Below are positions 1 to 9,300 of a stretch of 64,000 bases of DNA, in pieces; the first letter of the stretch is position 1; each line of letters begins with the position of its first letter. Location: contig NZ_CP036299.1 of NCBI RefSeq assembly GCF_007752345.1, forward strand, positions 2,123,001 to 2,187,000, given 5' to 3'. Source of the stretch: Planctopirus ephydatiae. Its GTDB lineage: Bacteria > Planctomycetota > Planctomycetia > Planctomycetales > Planctomycetaceae. Position numbers and translations under genes: made by a program. The notes beneath the pieces were generated by a model. That model was not told the DNA's origin, did not search any database, and saw only the letters and a list, made by a program, of their open reading frames with translations.

Positions 1-894
1 GACTTCAAGTTCAATGGTGGCGACCATCGTGTCGCGATTGAGCCTGGCACCGATGGTGACTTCCTCGGTGTCGGAAACCATTCGCTCAAACTGCTTGATC
101 ACGGATTCGCCGCCGGCACGCCTGAGGCGGTAACCCTCCGCAGGCTCGTTGTCTCTTTGCTGGAGATCTGCTCGTAAAGTGGTTTTGGCGAATTCGAGAA
201 AGACACTTTTCAAACCTACGGGAATGTTCTTGAGCAAGCCACTGAAACTGGCATCGTAACGGGTGGCAAAGGGTTCGCTGAGCGGGCCAGGATCGGGGAA
301 ATTCCGATCAACATGCTCTGCCTCACTGACCATGATGAGATAGTTGCCGCGACTGACAACGTGAATGGTCGTGCTTTCGCCGAAGACGACTTTCCAGCGA
401 TCTGCCGAGCCTTCGACCTTTTGAAATGTTCCGGGAATGGGGGGCATGCTGCACATCCAGCCCAGGAACTCATCCACATTGGTGACGGGGATAAATGTGG
501 CAGCCCACATGGGTTCCGTGAGGATGTCTCCGAGGTACATCATCATGCCCAGGGGACGTGTTCTGTCGACGCCCTTGAGCTCTTTGAGATCGTTCTTGAG
601 CCACATTTCCATGGCGGGGATCATGTCTGGGCGTTCGCACTTCTCGAATAACGTCCGGCCATGATTTTCGAGAGTTTCCACATTGGCCACCTGGAAAAGC
701 AGCAGTGGTTGATCAACACGTGCGGGCTTTTGTGGTGCATCTTGCGAAAAACCGGCGGTTGAAAACGTGCTGAAGAGGAGAATCAAACCCAGCAGCAAGC
801 TATGGATTTGAAGTGGGCCCCGGGAAATCTGGCAGGGATTCGAAAAGCGACTGATGGATTGAACGGACGCTTGGAGCGAGGCAATCGATTGCAT
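1..894 (-). CDS. secreted protein of unknown function (partial, runs off left edge)
   Basis: An open frame on the minus strand starts with ATG at 894 and continues without a stop to base 1, so only the N-terminal 298 codons are in the window. The protein begins with a hydrophilic stretch of about 30 residues and then a hydrophobic segment ending near residue 50 (LLLGLILLFSTFSTAGFSQD), read as a signal peptide, so export is inferred. The mature part shows no catalytic motif that I recognise. It contains a run ending in LGMMMYLGD and further on GYRLRRAGGESV. No family is assigned. Codon use looks like that of its neighbours. It reads away from the convergent end of the next gene, with no shared operon visible. 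Confidence 0.8.
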   Translation of the reverse strand, partial: MQSIASLQASVQSISRFSNPCQISRGPLQIHSLLLGLILLFSTFSTAGFSQDAPQKPARVDQPLLLFQVANVETLENHGRTLFEKCERPDMIPAMEMWLKNDLKELKGVDRTRPLGMMMYLGDILTEPMWAATFIPVTNVDEFLGWMCSMPPIPGTFQKVEGSADRWKVVFGESTTIHVVSRGNYLIMVSEAEHVDRNFPDPGPLSEPFATRYDASFSGLLKNIPVGLKSVFLEFAKTTLRADLQQRDNEPAEGYRLRRAGGESVIKQFERMVSDTEEVTIGARLNRDTMVATIELEV

Positions 895-1170
895 GAGCCA
901 CCCTGGTGAATCGAGTCGAAGAGATGATGAAGTGCTGCTAAACCATTGCTGATGAGAACTGCCACTGACAAATAATGCCGTTTGAGCAGACTCGTGAAGA
1001 GTACCCATGTGGGAGTCGGCAGGTTTCAGATGGTCTACTCGTAATCTGCGGAAGAATCCAGCAGGAAAACACTTCAAGCCACGTGTCAGGGGACTGGAGA
1101 GTCCCGAGGTTCTCAATCCGACCCGAGAAAGTGCAATTCAACCGGTTTAAATCTGTAGATCGCCCTGAAT

Positions 1171-2931
1171 TTACGAATACTCGACACCATTATGGGTGTG
1201 AATTCTGGCGGCGTGTTCAACCGAGAGAAAATGCGGAGCGGCCACGCTGGCTTTGGAAAGGCCTGAGAGAGTCGCGATTTTCTCGTTGAAATCGAGATCT
1301 GGAACCAGGCAAGGATGCTTGTATTGTTCGAGCGAGCCACCTTTGCGCTGGAGTCGATCCTGGCGAAAGGCTTGCCACGTTCCCTGGGGCACTGTGATCA
1401 CTTCGAGAGGCCCCAGCCTTTGAGATTCACGTTTGTCTCGATACTCGCAATTCGAGTTGATCAATTGGCAATCGATGGCCTTCGCCAGCCGAGAAGCAGA
1501 GACACCTTCAGCAAGACTTTCTGTATGCAACCTGTAGTGAGGGGGAGCCCCCCAAACAGGAGCGACAGTAAAACAACCGACTTCACAATGAAGCTCGCGA
1601 GACGCATGATGAACGGCGTTTACGACCTGGGACTCGGCAAGCTTCTCACCAGTGAGATTAGAGATATGGGCTCCCTTGTGGAGAAACTCCAGCATGGGAG
1701 TTTGATGGTAAAACCCCGTGCATCTCACGACATCGCGGATATCGTAACGATAAAGGCCAGACGTCGTTGTGAGGAGTATGTAGTAATCCTGCCCCAGTTC
1801 GAGTTCATGAGCCCCTAGAACGACAGGATTCGAGCGACCATACTCAGCTTCCGGGATGAATTCAAAGTAGTGAGTTCCGATATCCAGTACGCCAGAACTC
1901 GTTTCGTCTTCGAGAGGAATCGTCATGCGGCCTTCGCTGGCAGAAAGCCCGTGATCTCTCACAGGGACATCGCCATAGAGCTTTCTCATGGAAGGTAAAT
2001 AATGCTTGACGGCACCACCCGTCCAGACAGCCAGTGCTTGCAGGTGAGGCCAGAAATCGCCGGGAGTTAACTGCCCCGTCTGCTGAACGAGATTTTCGAG
2101 CCACAACGCTCTCGATTTATTGGGGCGAAAATGGCCCTTTGTAAAGACCGTCCGAAATTCTGCCGGGATCGACTGTGCGTAGTGGATCGTGCCGTCGTGG
2201 ATATCTCGGATGAGAGTCTCTTTGTGTTCGTTGGCCAGTTGTGCCCATCGAATTAATGTGCTCGGATTAGCAGTCGTAATCAATCCCACATGTTCGTTGG
2301 CCATCGCACATCGAAGGCTGATATAGCTCTTGGCCTCTGTGTCTCGAACCTTGGCAACTTCGGGTGGAATCGTATACATCGAGCGCACAATACGGCTCTG
2401 CATGCTAGTGACCAGGCCGCTGATGTTGCCGCAAGGCGTCCCGCCGGATGTGTGAAACTGTTCGTAGTCGCTTGTCAGCTGCACGATGTCGAGCCGATTG
2501 GCTTTTTCGTGATCGTTAAAGAAACGAAGCCCCCAGATATTCCATCCACGCCGGTAATCATCAAGAAATGGTTTTGTGATGGGAATATACTTCGATTCAG
2601 CAGTCGTTCCACTGCTCAATGCGAACATCAGGAGTGGATTATTCGGCCCCAGCAGTGCAGAGGTCGCTCCCCGTTGGACCTGTTCAATGTAAGGCCTGAC
2701 GAGTTCAAAATCTGAGACCGGAATCTGGAGCCGGTAATCATCTGGCGAAAGCGAAGCCTTTAATCCGTGCTTGCGCGAGAACTCACTGGTCGCATTAAGT
2801 GCCAGAATTCTCGACAACGTCTCCCGCTGAGTCCGATAGCACTGCTCACAACGAGAAAGATATTCGTCGGCAACTTGGCTCAAACGACGCCGGACGAGCT
2901 TGCCTCCAAGGTAACGCAACATCCTCAGCAT
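1171..2931 (-). CDS. GH3 auxin-responsive promoter family protein
   Basis: The protein resembles the GH3 family, acyl-adenylate-forming amido synthetases known in plants for joining amino acids to jasmonate or auxin; bacterial members have no settled substrate. About 586 residues is the usual GH3 length. Visible family features are a Ser/Thr-rich ATP-loop region (FALSSGTTAESKYIPIT), the central DHGLSASEGRMTIPLED segment and the LYRYDIRDVVRCTGFY stretch near the adenylate-binding site. The open frame extends 21 codons further to a TTG at 2994, but ATG at 2931 (MLRMLRYLGGKLVRRR) fits family N-termini better and has a GGGAA nearby. ATG 2922 is another possibility. The gene stands alone. The reaction is inferred from family only. 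Confidence 0.85.
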   Translation of the reverse strand: MLRMLRYLGGKLVRRRLSQVADEYLSRCEQCYRTQRETLSRILALNATSEFSRKHGLKASLSPDDYRLQIPVSDFELVRPYIEQVQRGATSALLGPNNPLLMFALSSGTTAESKYIPITKPFLDDYRRGWNIWGLRFFNDHEKANRLDIVQLTSDYEQFHTSGGTPCGNISGLVTSMQSRIVRSMYTIPPEVAKVRDTEAKSYISLRCAMANEHVGLITTANPSTLIRWAQLANEHKETLIRDIHDGTIHYAQSIPAEFRTVFTKGHFRPNKSRALWLENLVQQTGQLTPGDFWPHLQALAVWTGGAVKHYLPSMRKLYGDVPVRDHGLSASEGRMTIPLEDETSSGVLDIGTHYFEFIPEAEYGRSNPVVLGAHELELGQDYYILLTTTSGLYRYDIRDVVRCTGFYHQTPMLEFLHKGAHISNLTGEKLAESQVVNAVHHASRELHCEVGCFTVAPVWGAPPHYRLHTESLAEGVSASRLAKAIDCQLINSNCEYRDKRESQRLGPLEVITVPQGTWQAFRQDRLQRKGGSLEQYKHPCLVPDLDFNEKIATLSGLSKASVAAPHFLSVEHAARIHTHNGVEYS

Positions 2932-3161
2932 ACAAAAATTCCCAGAGTTTCCGGCCGTCGTGATTTCGCCCATATCTGTGGAGAAAACAGGCAATCAGTG
3001 CATTACTCTGGGTTATCGGTGCGAAAGGAGGGAGAGTTGAGAGGCCACTACCGGTTGGGAGGATTCTGCCACAAAGACTGCTCCCGCAAGCGATCTCCAG
3101 CAGCGAATTCATGCAGGTGATGAAGCGCAATTCCATCCCGCGGAATCCAGCCCTCCCAACG

Positions 3162-3193
3162 AAAAAAGCCTCTCCAGCACAAGCTGGAAAGGC
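3162..3193 (-). terminator. rho-independent terminator of the small basic protein gene
   Basis: Read on the minus strand, an 11-bp stem (3183-3193 with 3168-3178, one G-U pair) and a 4-base loop are followed by six T residues (3162-3167). It lies just downstream of the stop codon at 3241. Confidence 0.85.
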
Positions 3194-3240
3194 CTTAACG
3201 TCATATGCAAAAAGACTTACGGCACAAGAAAAAGCATGCA

Positions 3241-3474
3241 CTACTTCTTCTTCGCTGCCTTCTTCTTATCATCCTTCTTATCTTCTGCAGCCTTCTTTTT
3301 CTTCTTCTTACCAATCACCATCTTCACGATACGAAGCTTGGGAAGTCCAAACGGGCTGTCCTGTGAGCCCAGCTTGTCTTCTCCAATCATCTGCAGAATT
3401 CGCTCACTTCGCGACAAAACATTGCGGGAACGTGCGAGACGGCCCTTACGCTTCAAACTTTTATCGATCGACAC
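3241..3474 (-). CDS. small basic protein (planctomycete/verrucomicrobial Sm_basic type)
   Basis: This encodes a 77-residue protein, [20 protein letters not shown] followed by an SRSERI helix, an [18 protein letters not shown] core and a Lys-rich tail. That matches the small basic protein family (TIGR04137-like) of the PVC group, whose role is unknown; a link to RNA or ribosomes is often supposed because of its charge. The frame stays open upstream to 3684, but the GTG at 3474 is chosen because GGAG sits seven bases before it and family members begin with MSIDKSL. The upstream 70 codons are therefore read as leader DNA. A strong terminator follows. It is probably a single-gene transcript. Confidence 0.85.
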   Translation of the reverse strand: MSIDKSLKRKGRLARSRNVLSRSERILQMIGEDKLGSQDSPFGLPKLRIVKMVIGKKKKKKAAEDKKDDKKKAAKKK

Positions 3475-3981
3475 GACCCAACTCCAGATCTCGTCAGTAG
3501 TTCCGGCAATGAACCAGAGCATGTAGGCATCCGCTACACGCTCCTCATCCCCCAAGTCTAATCGCCATCTCCTTGTTTCGCAACCGTTGCACTCTCTTCT
3601 CCACTCCAGGCCCACGAGGCCAATCGCCAGATTTTTCACGCGCCACACGCACTTGGCATCATCTCTTTCCTCCATTTTGAACAAAATTATACTCGTGCAT
3701 CAGTGAGCTTCCAGCTCAACGCCTGCCACAATTTTGGCCCCCGAAATAAGATGCTCTTTTATATCACCTATTTAAAGAGTGATAGCACTTCGGCATGACC
3801 TGTTTGCAAAAGGATTTCGCATTTTATCAATCATCTGAACACTCCCTCCACGCCCCTATCCCCAAAATTCCCCGCCCATCAACCCCTCACCATTCAGTCC
3901 CGCCAGCATCCTCCGCTACAATCCGTCAGCGACTCTCCCCCAACAACTTCAACCCCTCTTTCCGCCGAAAGTCCGCCAATC

Positions 3982-6042
3982 ATGAGTTCCTCCAGAGGTG
4001 CCTGGGCATCACGCATCGGCCTCGTGCTTGCCATGGCAGGTAATGCCGTCGGGCTCGGTAACTTCCTCAGATTCCCAGGCCTCTGCACAAAGTACGGCGG
4101 TGCCTTCCTCATCCCCTACTTCATCGCTCTCCTCCTCCTCGGAATCCCACTCATGTGGGTCGAATGGTCCATCGGTCGCTACGGCGGACAATTCGGACAC
4201 TCCACCGCACCGGGCGTCTTCGATAAACTCTGGCGCAACCGCTTCTCTAAGTATCTAGGTGCTCTCGGCGTAGCACTCCCTTTACTCATTACCATCTACT
4301 ATTGCTATATAGAGTCCTGGTGCCTCGCCTATACCTGGTATTCAGTCACCAGACCATTCGCCCCGCAGGAAGGCGATACCCAAAAGATTCTCTACTCGCC
4401 CGTCTCTCCACAGTTCGTCACAGAAGTCGCCGCCTGGAAATCATCCCGCGCTCTCGCACTCCCCATCACTCGCACTGAGTGGGAACAAAAAGGCCAGAAT
4501 CTCAAATCCGCTAATCCTCGCCGCTTCGAAAAACTTAACCCGCCAGCCATCTTCTCCAACCTCGATACCAACCGCGACGACTCCCTCACCACTGATGAAC
4601 TGACCCTGCAATCCTCCAACAACTCAAACCTCATGCGCGATCTCATCTCGCAGGATCGCGAGTCCCAACTCACCAAAGAACCCATCACTCAGGCCGAGTG
4701 GCTCGCCGCGACGGAAGACATCCTCCAGCACAATCCCGAAATGGCTCGCCTTCTCAAACTTCCCAGCGATGCTGCTTTCACCGCGATCGATCTCAATAAG
4801 AATAGCGCCCTCGATCCCCCCGAACGCCTGGCTATCGAAAAACCCCTCGCAAATGCCCGCACGCAACTCTTCCTAGACGAATACCTCGGCAGCCGCTCCT
4901 ATGAAGACCCCGCCATCGAAGCTACCTACTTCCGCACTCTCTGGCCCGCCGTCTTCTTCTGGATTGTCACCGTAGCCATCAACTGCCTCGTCCTGGGGAC
5001 TGATATCAATGCCGGCATCGAACGTCTCGCTAAAATCGCCATGCCCGCTCTCATTATCTTTGCGATCATCCTCGCTGTGCGCGTCCTCACGTTCCAGTCC
5101 CCATCCACAGCCGAGCATGGCTACACCGTCTGGGATGGTATGAACTTCATCTGGGAGCCACGCTTCGATCAACTCGCCAATCCCGAAATGTGGCTCGCTG
5201 CCGCCGGACAGATCTTCTTTACCCTCTCCGTAGGGACTGGTAGCATCCTTTGCTATGCCAGCTATCTAAAGCGGAATGACGATTGCGCTCTTACCGGCCT
5301 CGCAACTGCTTCTACCAACGAGTTCTGCGAAGTCGTCCTTGGTGGCTCAATTGCCATCCCTATGGCCGTCGCCGTCTTCGGCCTCTTCGGTGCTCAAGCC
5401 ATTGCCAGTGGCGGCTCATTTAACATTGGTTTCGTCGCTATGCCCCTCATCTTCGAACAGATGCCGCTCGGCCGTCTCTTCGGCCCCATCTGGTTCGCGC
5501 TCCTCTTCTTTGCAGGCATCACCTCCTCCGTCGCCCTCGCCTCTCCCATGATGGCCTTCCTTCAGGATGAATTCGGCATCTCCCGCAAATCCGCCGCAGG
5601 CATCCTTTTTGGTATCCTCATTGGCTTCGGCATCCCCGTCGTCGTCTTCCCCGGCTCTGCCTATCTCGATCAGCTGGATTTCTGGGCCGGAACATTAGGC
5701 CTCTTCATCTTCGCTCTCATTGAATTGATCATCTTTGGCTGGATCTTCGGCGGTAAAGAAATGTGGGCTGAAATGACTCGCGGTGCGCAGATCCCCATGC
5801 CCAGATTCGTCTACTACCTCGTCCGCTACGTCGCACCAATCTATATGTTCGTGATTCTCGGCCTCTGGATCTTGCAGGAATGGCAAACCTTAACCTCGGT
5901 GGAATCTTTCCTGCCCGAACAACGCGGCTACATCTGGATGGCCCGCGCCTCAGTCGTCACCGTCATCGGCCTCGTCGCCCTCCTGGTAGGCCTCGCCTGG
6001 GCGATTAAAAACTCCTCCCCACCCCCGGAGCGTAGAGAGTAG
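3982..6042 (+). CDS. sodium-dependent neurotransmitter-symporter family (SNF/NSS) transporter with EF-hand insertion
   Basis: This is a membrane symporter of the NSS/SLC6 family, which couples Na+ to uptake of amino acids or related solutes. TM1 has the unwound sodium-site motif (GNAVGLGNFLRFP, about residues 20-32), followed by the conserved GGAFLIPYF of TM2. TM3 ends near residue 122 and TM4 begins near 323. Between them lies an insertion of about 190 hydrophilic residues carrying two EF-hand-like loops, DTNRDDSLTTDE (195-206) and DLNKNSALDPPE (270-281), with Asp/Asn/Ser at the metal positions and Glu at position 12. The 686-residue length is well above the usual 440-560 of bacterial members. 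The gene is unusually rich in CTC, ATC and TCC codons compared with its neighbours. No clear Shine-Dalgarno precedes ATG 3982. The substrate is unknown. Confidence 0.9.
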   Translation: MSSSRGAWASRIGLVLAMAGNAVGLGNFLRFPGLCTKYGGAFLIPYFIALLLLGIPLMWVEWSIGRYGGQFGHSTAPGVFDKLWRNRFSKYLGALGVALPLLITIYYCYIESWCLAYTWYSVTRPFAPQEGDTQKILYSPVSPQFVTEVAAWKSSRALALPITRTEWEQKGQNLKSANPRRFEKLNPPAIFSNLDTNRDDSLTTDELTLQSSNNSNLMRDLISQDRESQLTKEPITQAEWLAATEDILQHNPEMARLLKLPSDAAFTAIDLNKNSALDPPERLAIEKPLANARTQLFLDEYLGSRSYEDPAIEATYFRTLWPAVFFWIVTVAINCLVLGTDINAGIERLAKIAMPALIIFAIILAVRVLTFQSPSTAEHGYTVWDGMNFIWEPRFDQLANPEMWLAAAGQIFFTLSVGTGSILCYASYLKRNDDCALTGLATASTNEFCEVVLGGSIAIPMAVAVFGLFGAQAIASGGSFNIGFVAMPLIFEQMPLGRLFGPIWFALLFFAGITSSVALASPMMAFLQDEFGISRKSAAGILFGILIGFGIPVVVFPGSAYLDQLDFWAGTLGLFIFALIELIIFGWIFGGKEMWAEMTRGAQIPMPRFVYYLVRYVAPIYMFVILGLWILQEWQTLTSVESFLPEQRGYIWMARASVVTVIGLVALLVGLAWAIKNSSPPPERRE

Positions 6043-6061
6043 CCTTGTTGAGCATAGCAGT

Positions 6062-6105
6062 GCAGTAGTTGGTCGATCACTAAATAGTGATCGACCAACT
6101 ACTGC
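6062..6105. repeat. perfect 21-bp palindrome after the symporter gene
   Basis: Bases 6062-6082 and 6085-6105 are exact inverse complements, separated by AA. There is no T-run on either side, so it is either an atypical terminator or a dyad binding site. It starts 20 bases after the symporter stop and ends about 100 bases before the ubiB-like start. Confidence 0.8.
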
Positions 6106-6209
6106 GGTACTGGTAAACTTGATGTGGCAAATCAGTGATGGTCTGGCTGTGGGTTGGCTGGCCAGATAAACTGCCGTGAAGTCTTCATGCAGCCGAGGAG
6201 GTGTGGGCG

Positions 6210-7880
6210 TTGGAAAGCAGTCCGTTTCGATTATTGCGGAATTTGAGTCGCACGCGAGAAATTGCGACCGTGTTGCTGAATCACGGATTTGGCGACCTCG
6301 TCGATCGCATCGGGCTGCGCGAAGTGTGGTACCAGAGCATTCGCCGCGTTTTCTTCTGGCGGAGGCACAAACCGCTGCAGAAATGCACGACTGTTGAACG
6401 AGTGCGTCTCTCTCTCGAAAGCCTGGGGCCGACGTTTATCAAGTTTGGCCAGGTGATGAGTACGCGGCCAGATATCGTGCCGCCCGCAATGATCACCGAA
6501 CTTAAGAAACTGCAGGAGCACGTCCCTCCCTTTGGCAGCGAGGCGGCGATCCGCGAAGTCGAAAGCGAGTTAGGAAAGCCAGTTCACGAACTTTACCGCG
6601 AATTTGATATGGAGCCTCTGGCTGCCGGTTCGCTGGCCCAGGTGCACCGGGCGGTGGCGTTTGACGGCTCACAACTGGTGGTCAAGATTCGCCGGCCGAA
6701 CGTCGTGCGAGATATCGAGCGAGACCTTTCGCTGCTTGAACAGATGGCGGTGCTGGCCGAAGCCCATGTCCCGGAAACGCGCGTGTTTGATCCGACGGGA
6801 CTCGTGAAGCATTTTGCGCGCTCCATTCGCCGCGAGGTGAACTTCGCTCGCGAAGGCCGGACGATGGATGAGTTCCGTCGGCTCTTTGCCGATGATCCTT
6901 CGCTCTATGTGCCGAAAGTCTGGATGGATCTGACGACAGAAGCTGTCCTGACAATGGAGTACATCGACGGCATCAAAGTCGATGATCGCGATGCGCTGTT
7001 GAGTGCGGGCTGTGATCCGTGTGCTGTGGCTGCCAGCGGTGCCCGGCTTTACATGAAGCAGGCTTTTGAGTTGGGCGTGTTCCACGGAGACCCGCACCCC
7101 GGGAACGTGCGAGTCAAGCCTTGCGGCACCATCGTCCTGCTCGACTTCGGGATGATTGGCATTCTGGATGCCGATATTCGTGAGCAACTGGTCGATTTGT
7201 TTGTGGCCATCAGTCGGCAGGATGTTCCGCTGGCAGTGCGTGCGGTGTTGAAATTTGGAGAAAGCTCGACGGCTGTGGATGAAGCATTACTGCATGTCGA
7301 TATGCGGGATTTTCTCGGGAATTACTACGGTGTGCCCTTAGATAAACTCAATGTCGGCACATTGCTCGGCGACTTCATGTCGCTCCTGACGACACATCAG
7401 ATCCGTTGCCCGGGGAGTCTGATGCTGCTGATTCGTGCCATTGTCACTTTAGAAGGGATTGGCCGACGGCTCGATCCCGATTTTAATCTGGCCCCTGTGC
7501 TGCAACCTTATATTGAAAACGTGGTGAGGGCCCGTTTCTCGCCGCAGCGATTGCGGGCGGAGTTTCGTGCAGAGGCGACAAAGCTCTGGAATGTCGCTCA
7601 TGAACTGCCAGCGCATATCAATAAGGCTGTCGCCAAGTTGAGTCAGGACGACCTGCGGGTGCATCTGGAACATCAGGGGTTGGGGCAGCTGATTCTCGAA
7701 CTTGAGCGGGCGAGTAATCGACTGGTGGTCGGATTTGTCGTTTCGGCATTGATCGTCGCTTCGGCACTGATTATCCGGCAGGGGATGGACTCGTTGTGGT
7801 TCAGCGTGCCCATCTACTTCACATCCAGCGTTCTGGCTCTCTGGCTGATCTATGGGATCTTCCGGAGTGGTCGACTGTAG
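6210..7880 (+). CDS. ABC1/AarF/UbiB-family atypical kinase
   Basis: UbiB/ADCK-family proteins are membrane-attached atypical kinases or ATPases needed for quinone biosynthesis. The family signature LGPTFIKFGQVMSTRPDIVP is present near residue 70. It is followed by the Ala-rich loop and Lys region (AAGSLAQVHRA...VVKIRRP), the catalytic FHGDPHPGN (residues about 290-300) and the metal-binding LLDFGMIG. Two hydrophobic helices close the protein (VGFVVSALIVASALII and a second one), as in bacterial UbiB. The TTG at 6210 is chosen because GAGGAGG ends 8 bases upstream; a GTG at 6201 would abut that same Shine-Dalgarno. The likely role is in menaquinone or ubiquinone metabolism, but no quinone genes flank it. 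Confidence 0.9.
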   Translation: MESSPFRLLRNLSRTREIATVLLNHGFGDLVDRIGLREVWYQSIRRVFFWRRHKPLQKCTTVERVRLSLESLGPTFIKFGQVMSTRPDIVPPAMITELKKLQEHVPPFGSEAAIREVESELGKPVHELYREFDMEPLAAGSLAQVHRAVAFDGSQLVVKIRRPNVVRDIERDLSLLEQMAVLAEAHVPETRVFDPTGLVKHFARSIRREVNFAREGRTMDEFRRLFADDPSLYVPKVWMDLTTEAVLTMEYIDGIKVDDRDALLSAGCDPCAVAASGARLYMKQAFELGVFHGDPHPGNVRVKPCGTIVLLDFGMIGILDADIREQLVDLFVAISRQDVPLAVRAVLKFGESSTAVDEALLHVDMRDFLGNYYGVPLDKLNVGTLLGDFMSLLTTHQIRCPGSLMLLIRAIVTLEGIGRRLDPDFNLAPVLQPYIENVVRARFSPQRLRAEFRAEATKLWNVAHELPAHINKAVAKLSQDDLRVHLEHQGLGQLILELERASNRLVVGFVVSALIVASALIIRQGMDSLWFSVPIYFTSSVLALWLIYGIFRSGRL

Positions 7881-7923
7881 GTACTGAATCGATATAGACG
7901 ATACTATTGAATCAAAAGGATAT

Positions 7924-8865
7924 CTATTTTCGACAGAGATCTTCCAAGGCGGCTTCAAGTAATGGAAACGTAAACGTGAAGCCTTCGTTTGCTAATCTTT
8001 TGGAGACAACATATCGGCCATAGAGTACGAGTTCTGGATCCGTGCGAAAGAAGAGTGGAGCACCGATCCGAACCATCCACTCGAATGCCGGTAAACCAAT
8101 AGGCATTCCCATCGTTTTTCGCAGTATTCGCATGAATTCGGCTTGAGAAACTGGATTCGGAGCCGATGCGATATAGATACCTGACATGGATTGCTCTGTG
8201 ATGGCTCTGGTGAAAAGCCTGTTTAGATCATGCTCGTGGATCCATGACAGGCCTTGTGTCCCTTTGCCGACCCGGCCTCCCAGGCCCAGCTTTGTGATCA
8301 AGCCTAGAGTTCCCAGTGCACCACGACCGGCACCGCGATCACGACCGATCACAAAGCTTGTTCGCAGGATCACACCCCGCTGACCAGGTAATTGACTTCG
8401 CGCGAATTCAGACTCCCAGGCGCCACCGATCATGGGTGCAAAGCCGATGCCTTCGATACTCTCCTCGCTACAAACGGCAGTGGGCGGATCGCCATAGATG
8501 TGTGCCGTACTCATCTGCACCCAGACAGGAGGCGGAGAGTTGACGAGACGCATGGCTTCACCGAGTACCCGCGTCGATTCGACTCTGGATCGAAGAATTT
8601 CATCCTGATGATCCGGAGTCTTGATACAGTTCACGGTTCGGCCCGCCAGATTCACAACGGCATCTGCACCGTCCAGTGACTCCATCCAGTTTCCTGGAGT
8701 CCGACCGTCCCACGTGACCGTTTCCCAGCGACCACTTTTCTTCAGCTGGGAACGGGAAAGTATTGTGACCTGACCTCCAGCCTCTACGAAGTGCTCTGCC
8801 AGCGACAGACCGATAAAGCCGCTTCCTCCTGCAATCACAATCCGCTTGCCACTAAGTTCTGCCAT
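7924..8865 (-). CDS. TIGR01777-family NAD(P)-dependent epimerase
   Basis: This is a stand-alone member of the SulA/YfcH-type extended short-chain dehydrogenase family (TIGR01777). The N-terminal nucleotide-binding motif is [17 protein letters not shown] (residues 9-25). It is followed by VNLAGRTVN, by the STAHIYGDP region in place of the usual SAIGYYG, and by a C-terminal domain ([18 protein letters not shown]) related to DUF1731. The 313-residue length is typical. Reaction and substrate are unknown for the family. It converges with the ubiB-like gene (44 bases between stops). A larger paralogue fused to an SRPBCC domain lies at 33515-34999. Confidence 0.88.
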   Translation of the reverse strand: MAELSGKRIVIAGGSGFIGLSLAEHFVEAGGQVTILSRSQLKKSGRWETVTWDGRTPGNWMESLDGADAVVNLAGRTVNCIKTPDHQDEILRSRVESTRVLGEAMRLVNSPPPVWVQMSTAHIYGDPPTAVCSEESIEGIGFAPMIGGAWESEFARSQLPGQRGVILRTSFVIGRDRGAGRGALGTLGLITKLGLGGRVGKGTQGLSWIHEHDLNRLFTRAITEQSMSGIYIASAPNPVSQAEFMRILRKTMGMPIGLPAFEWMVRIGAPLFFRTDPELVLYGRYVVSKRLANEGFTFTFPLLEAALEDLCRK

Positions 8866-9300
8866 GGTTCATCAACCTCAGGATTTGCTTCCATTTGAAC
8901 TGGCCCCATCACGTGAGCTGAACGAGATTTCCCCAGTGAAGTGCCTGTGACAGGCTAGAGATGGCTTTGAAAGGTATTACGTGATGAACCGGATAAAACT
9001 GCACACGATAACCTCAAATGCCGGTACGTTTTCGTGGAAAGCACACGATTGGTCATGAGCGAGGCATCTGGTTCTCAACACGTGAATGACTTCACAAACC
9101 GTGGCAGCCAATTATGGCATCGAATTTTGTGCTGCTGTTCAAACGGTTCCGCTCGCCACTTCCGCTCTTCGATGGGCGGGAATTGCCGCGTGTGATGGTA
9201 AAGACTGCGGCTCTTGATTAAGATCATGGTTTCGCTTTTCCGCCAGAAATGCCTTTGCATCTGAGTTTTCACGTCGAAGCAACATTGAGGATGTTCGGGA
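8866..9300. other. 435-bp divergent intergenic region, no gene seen
   Basis: This lies between the divergent starts of the TIGR01777 epimerase and aroA, so it should hold both promoters. Short open frames on the minus strand (for example 9075-9311) have no recognisable protein features. No convincing repeat or hairpin was seen. Confidence 0.5.
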
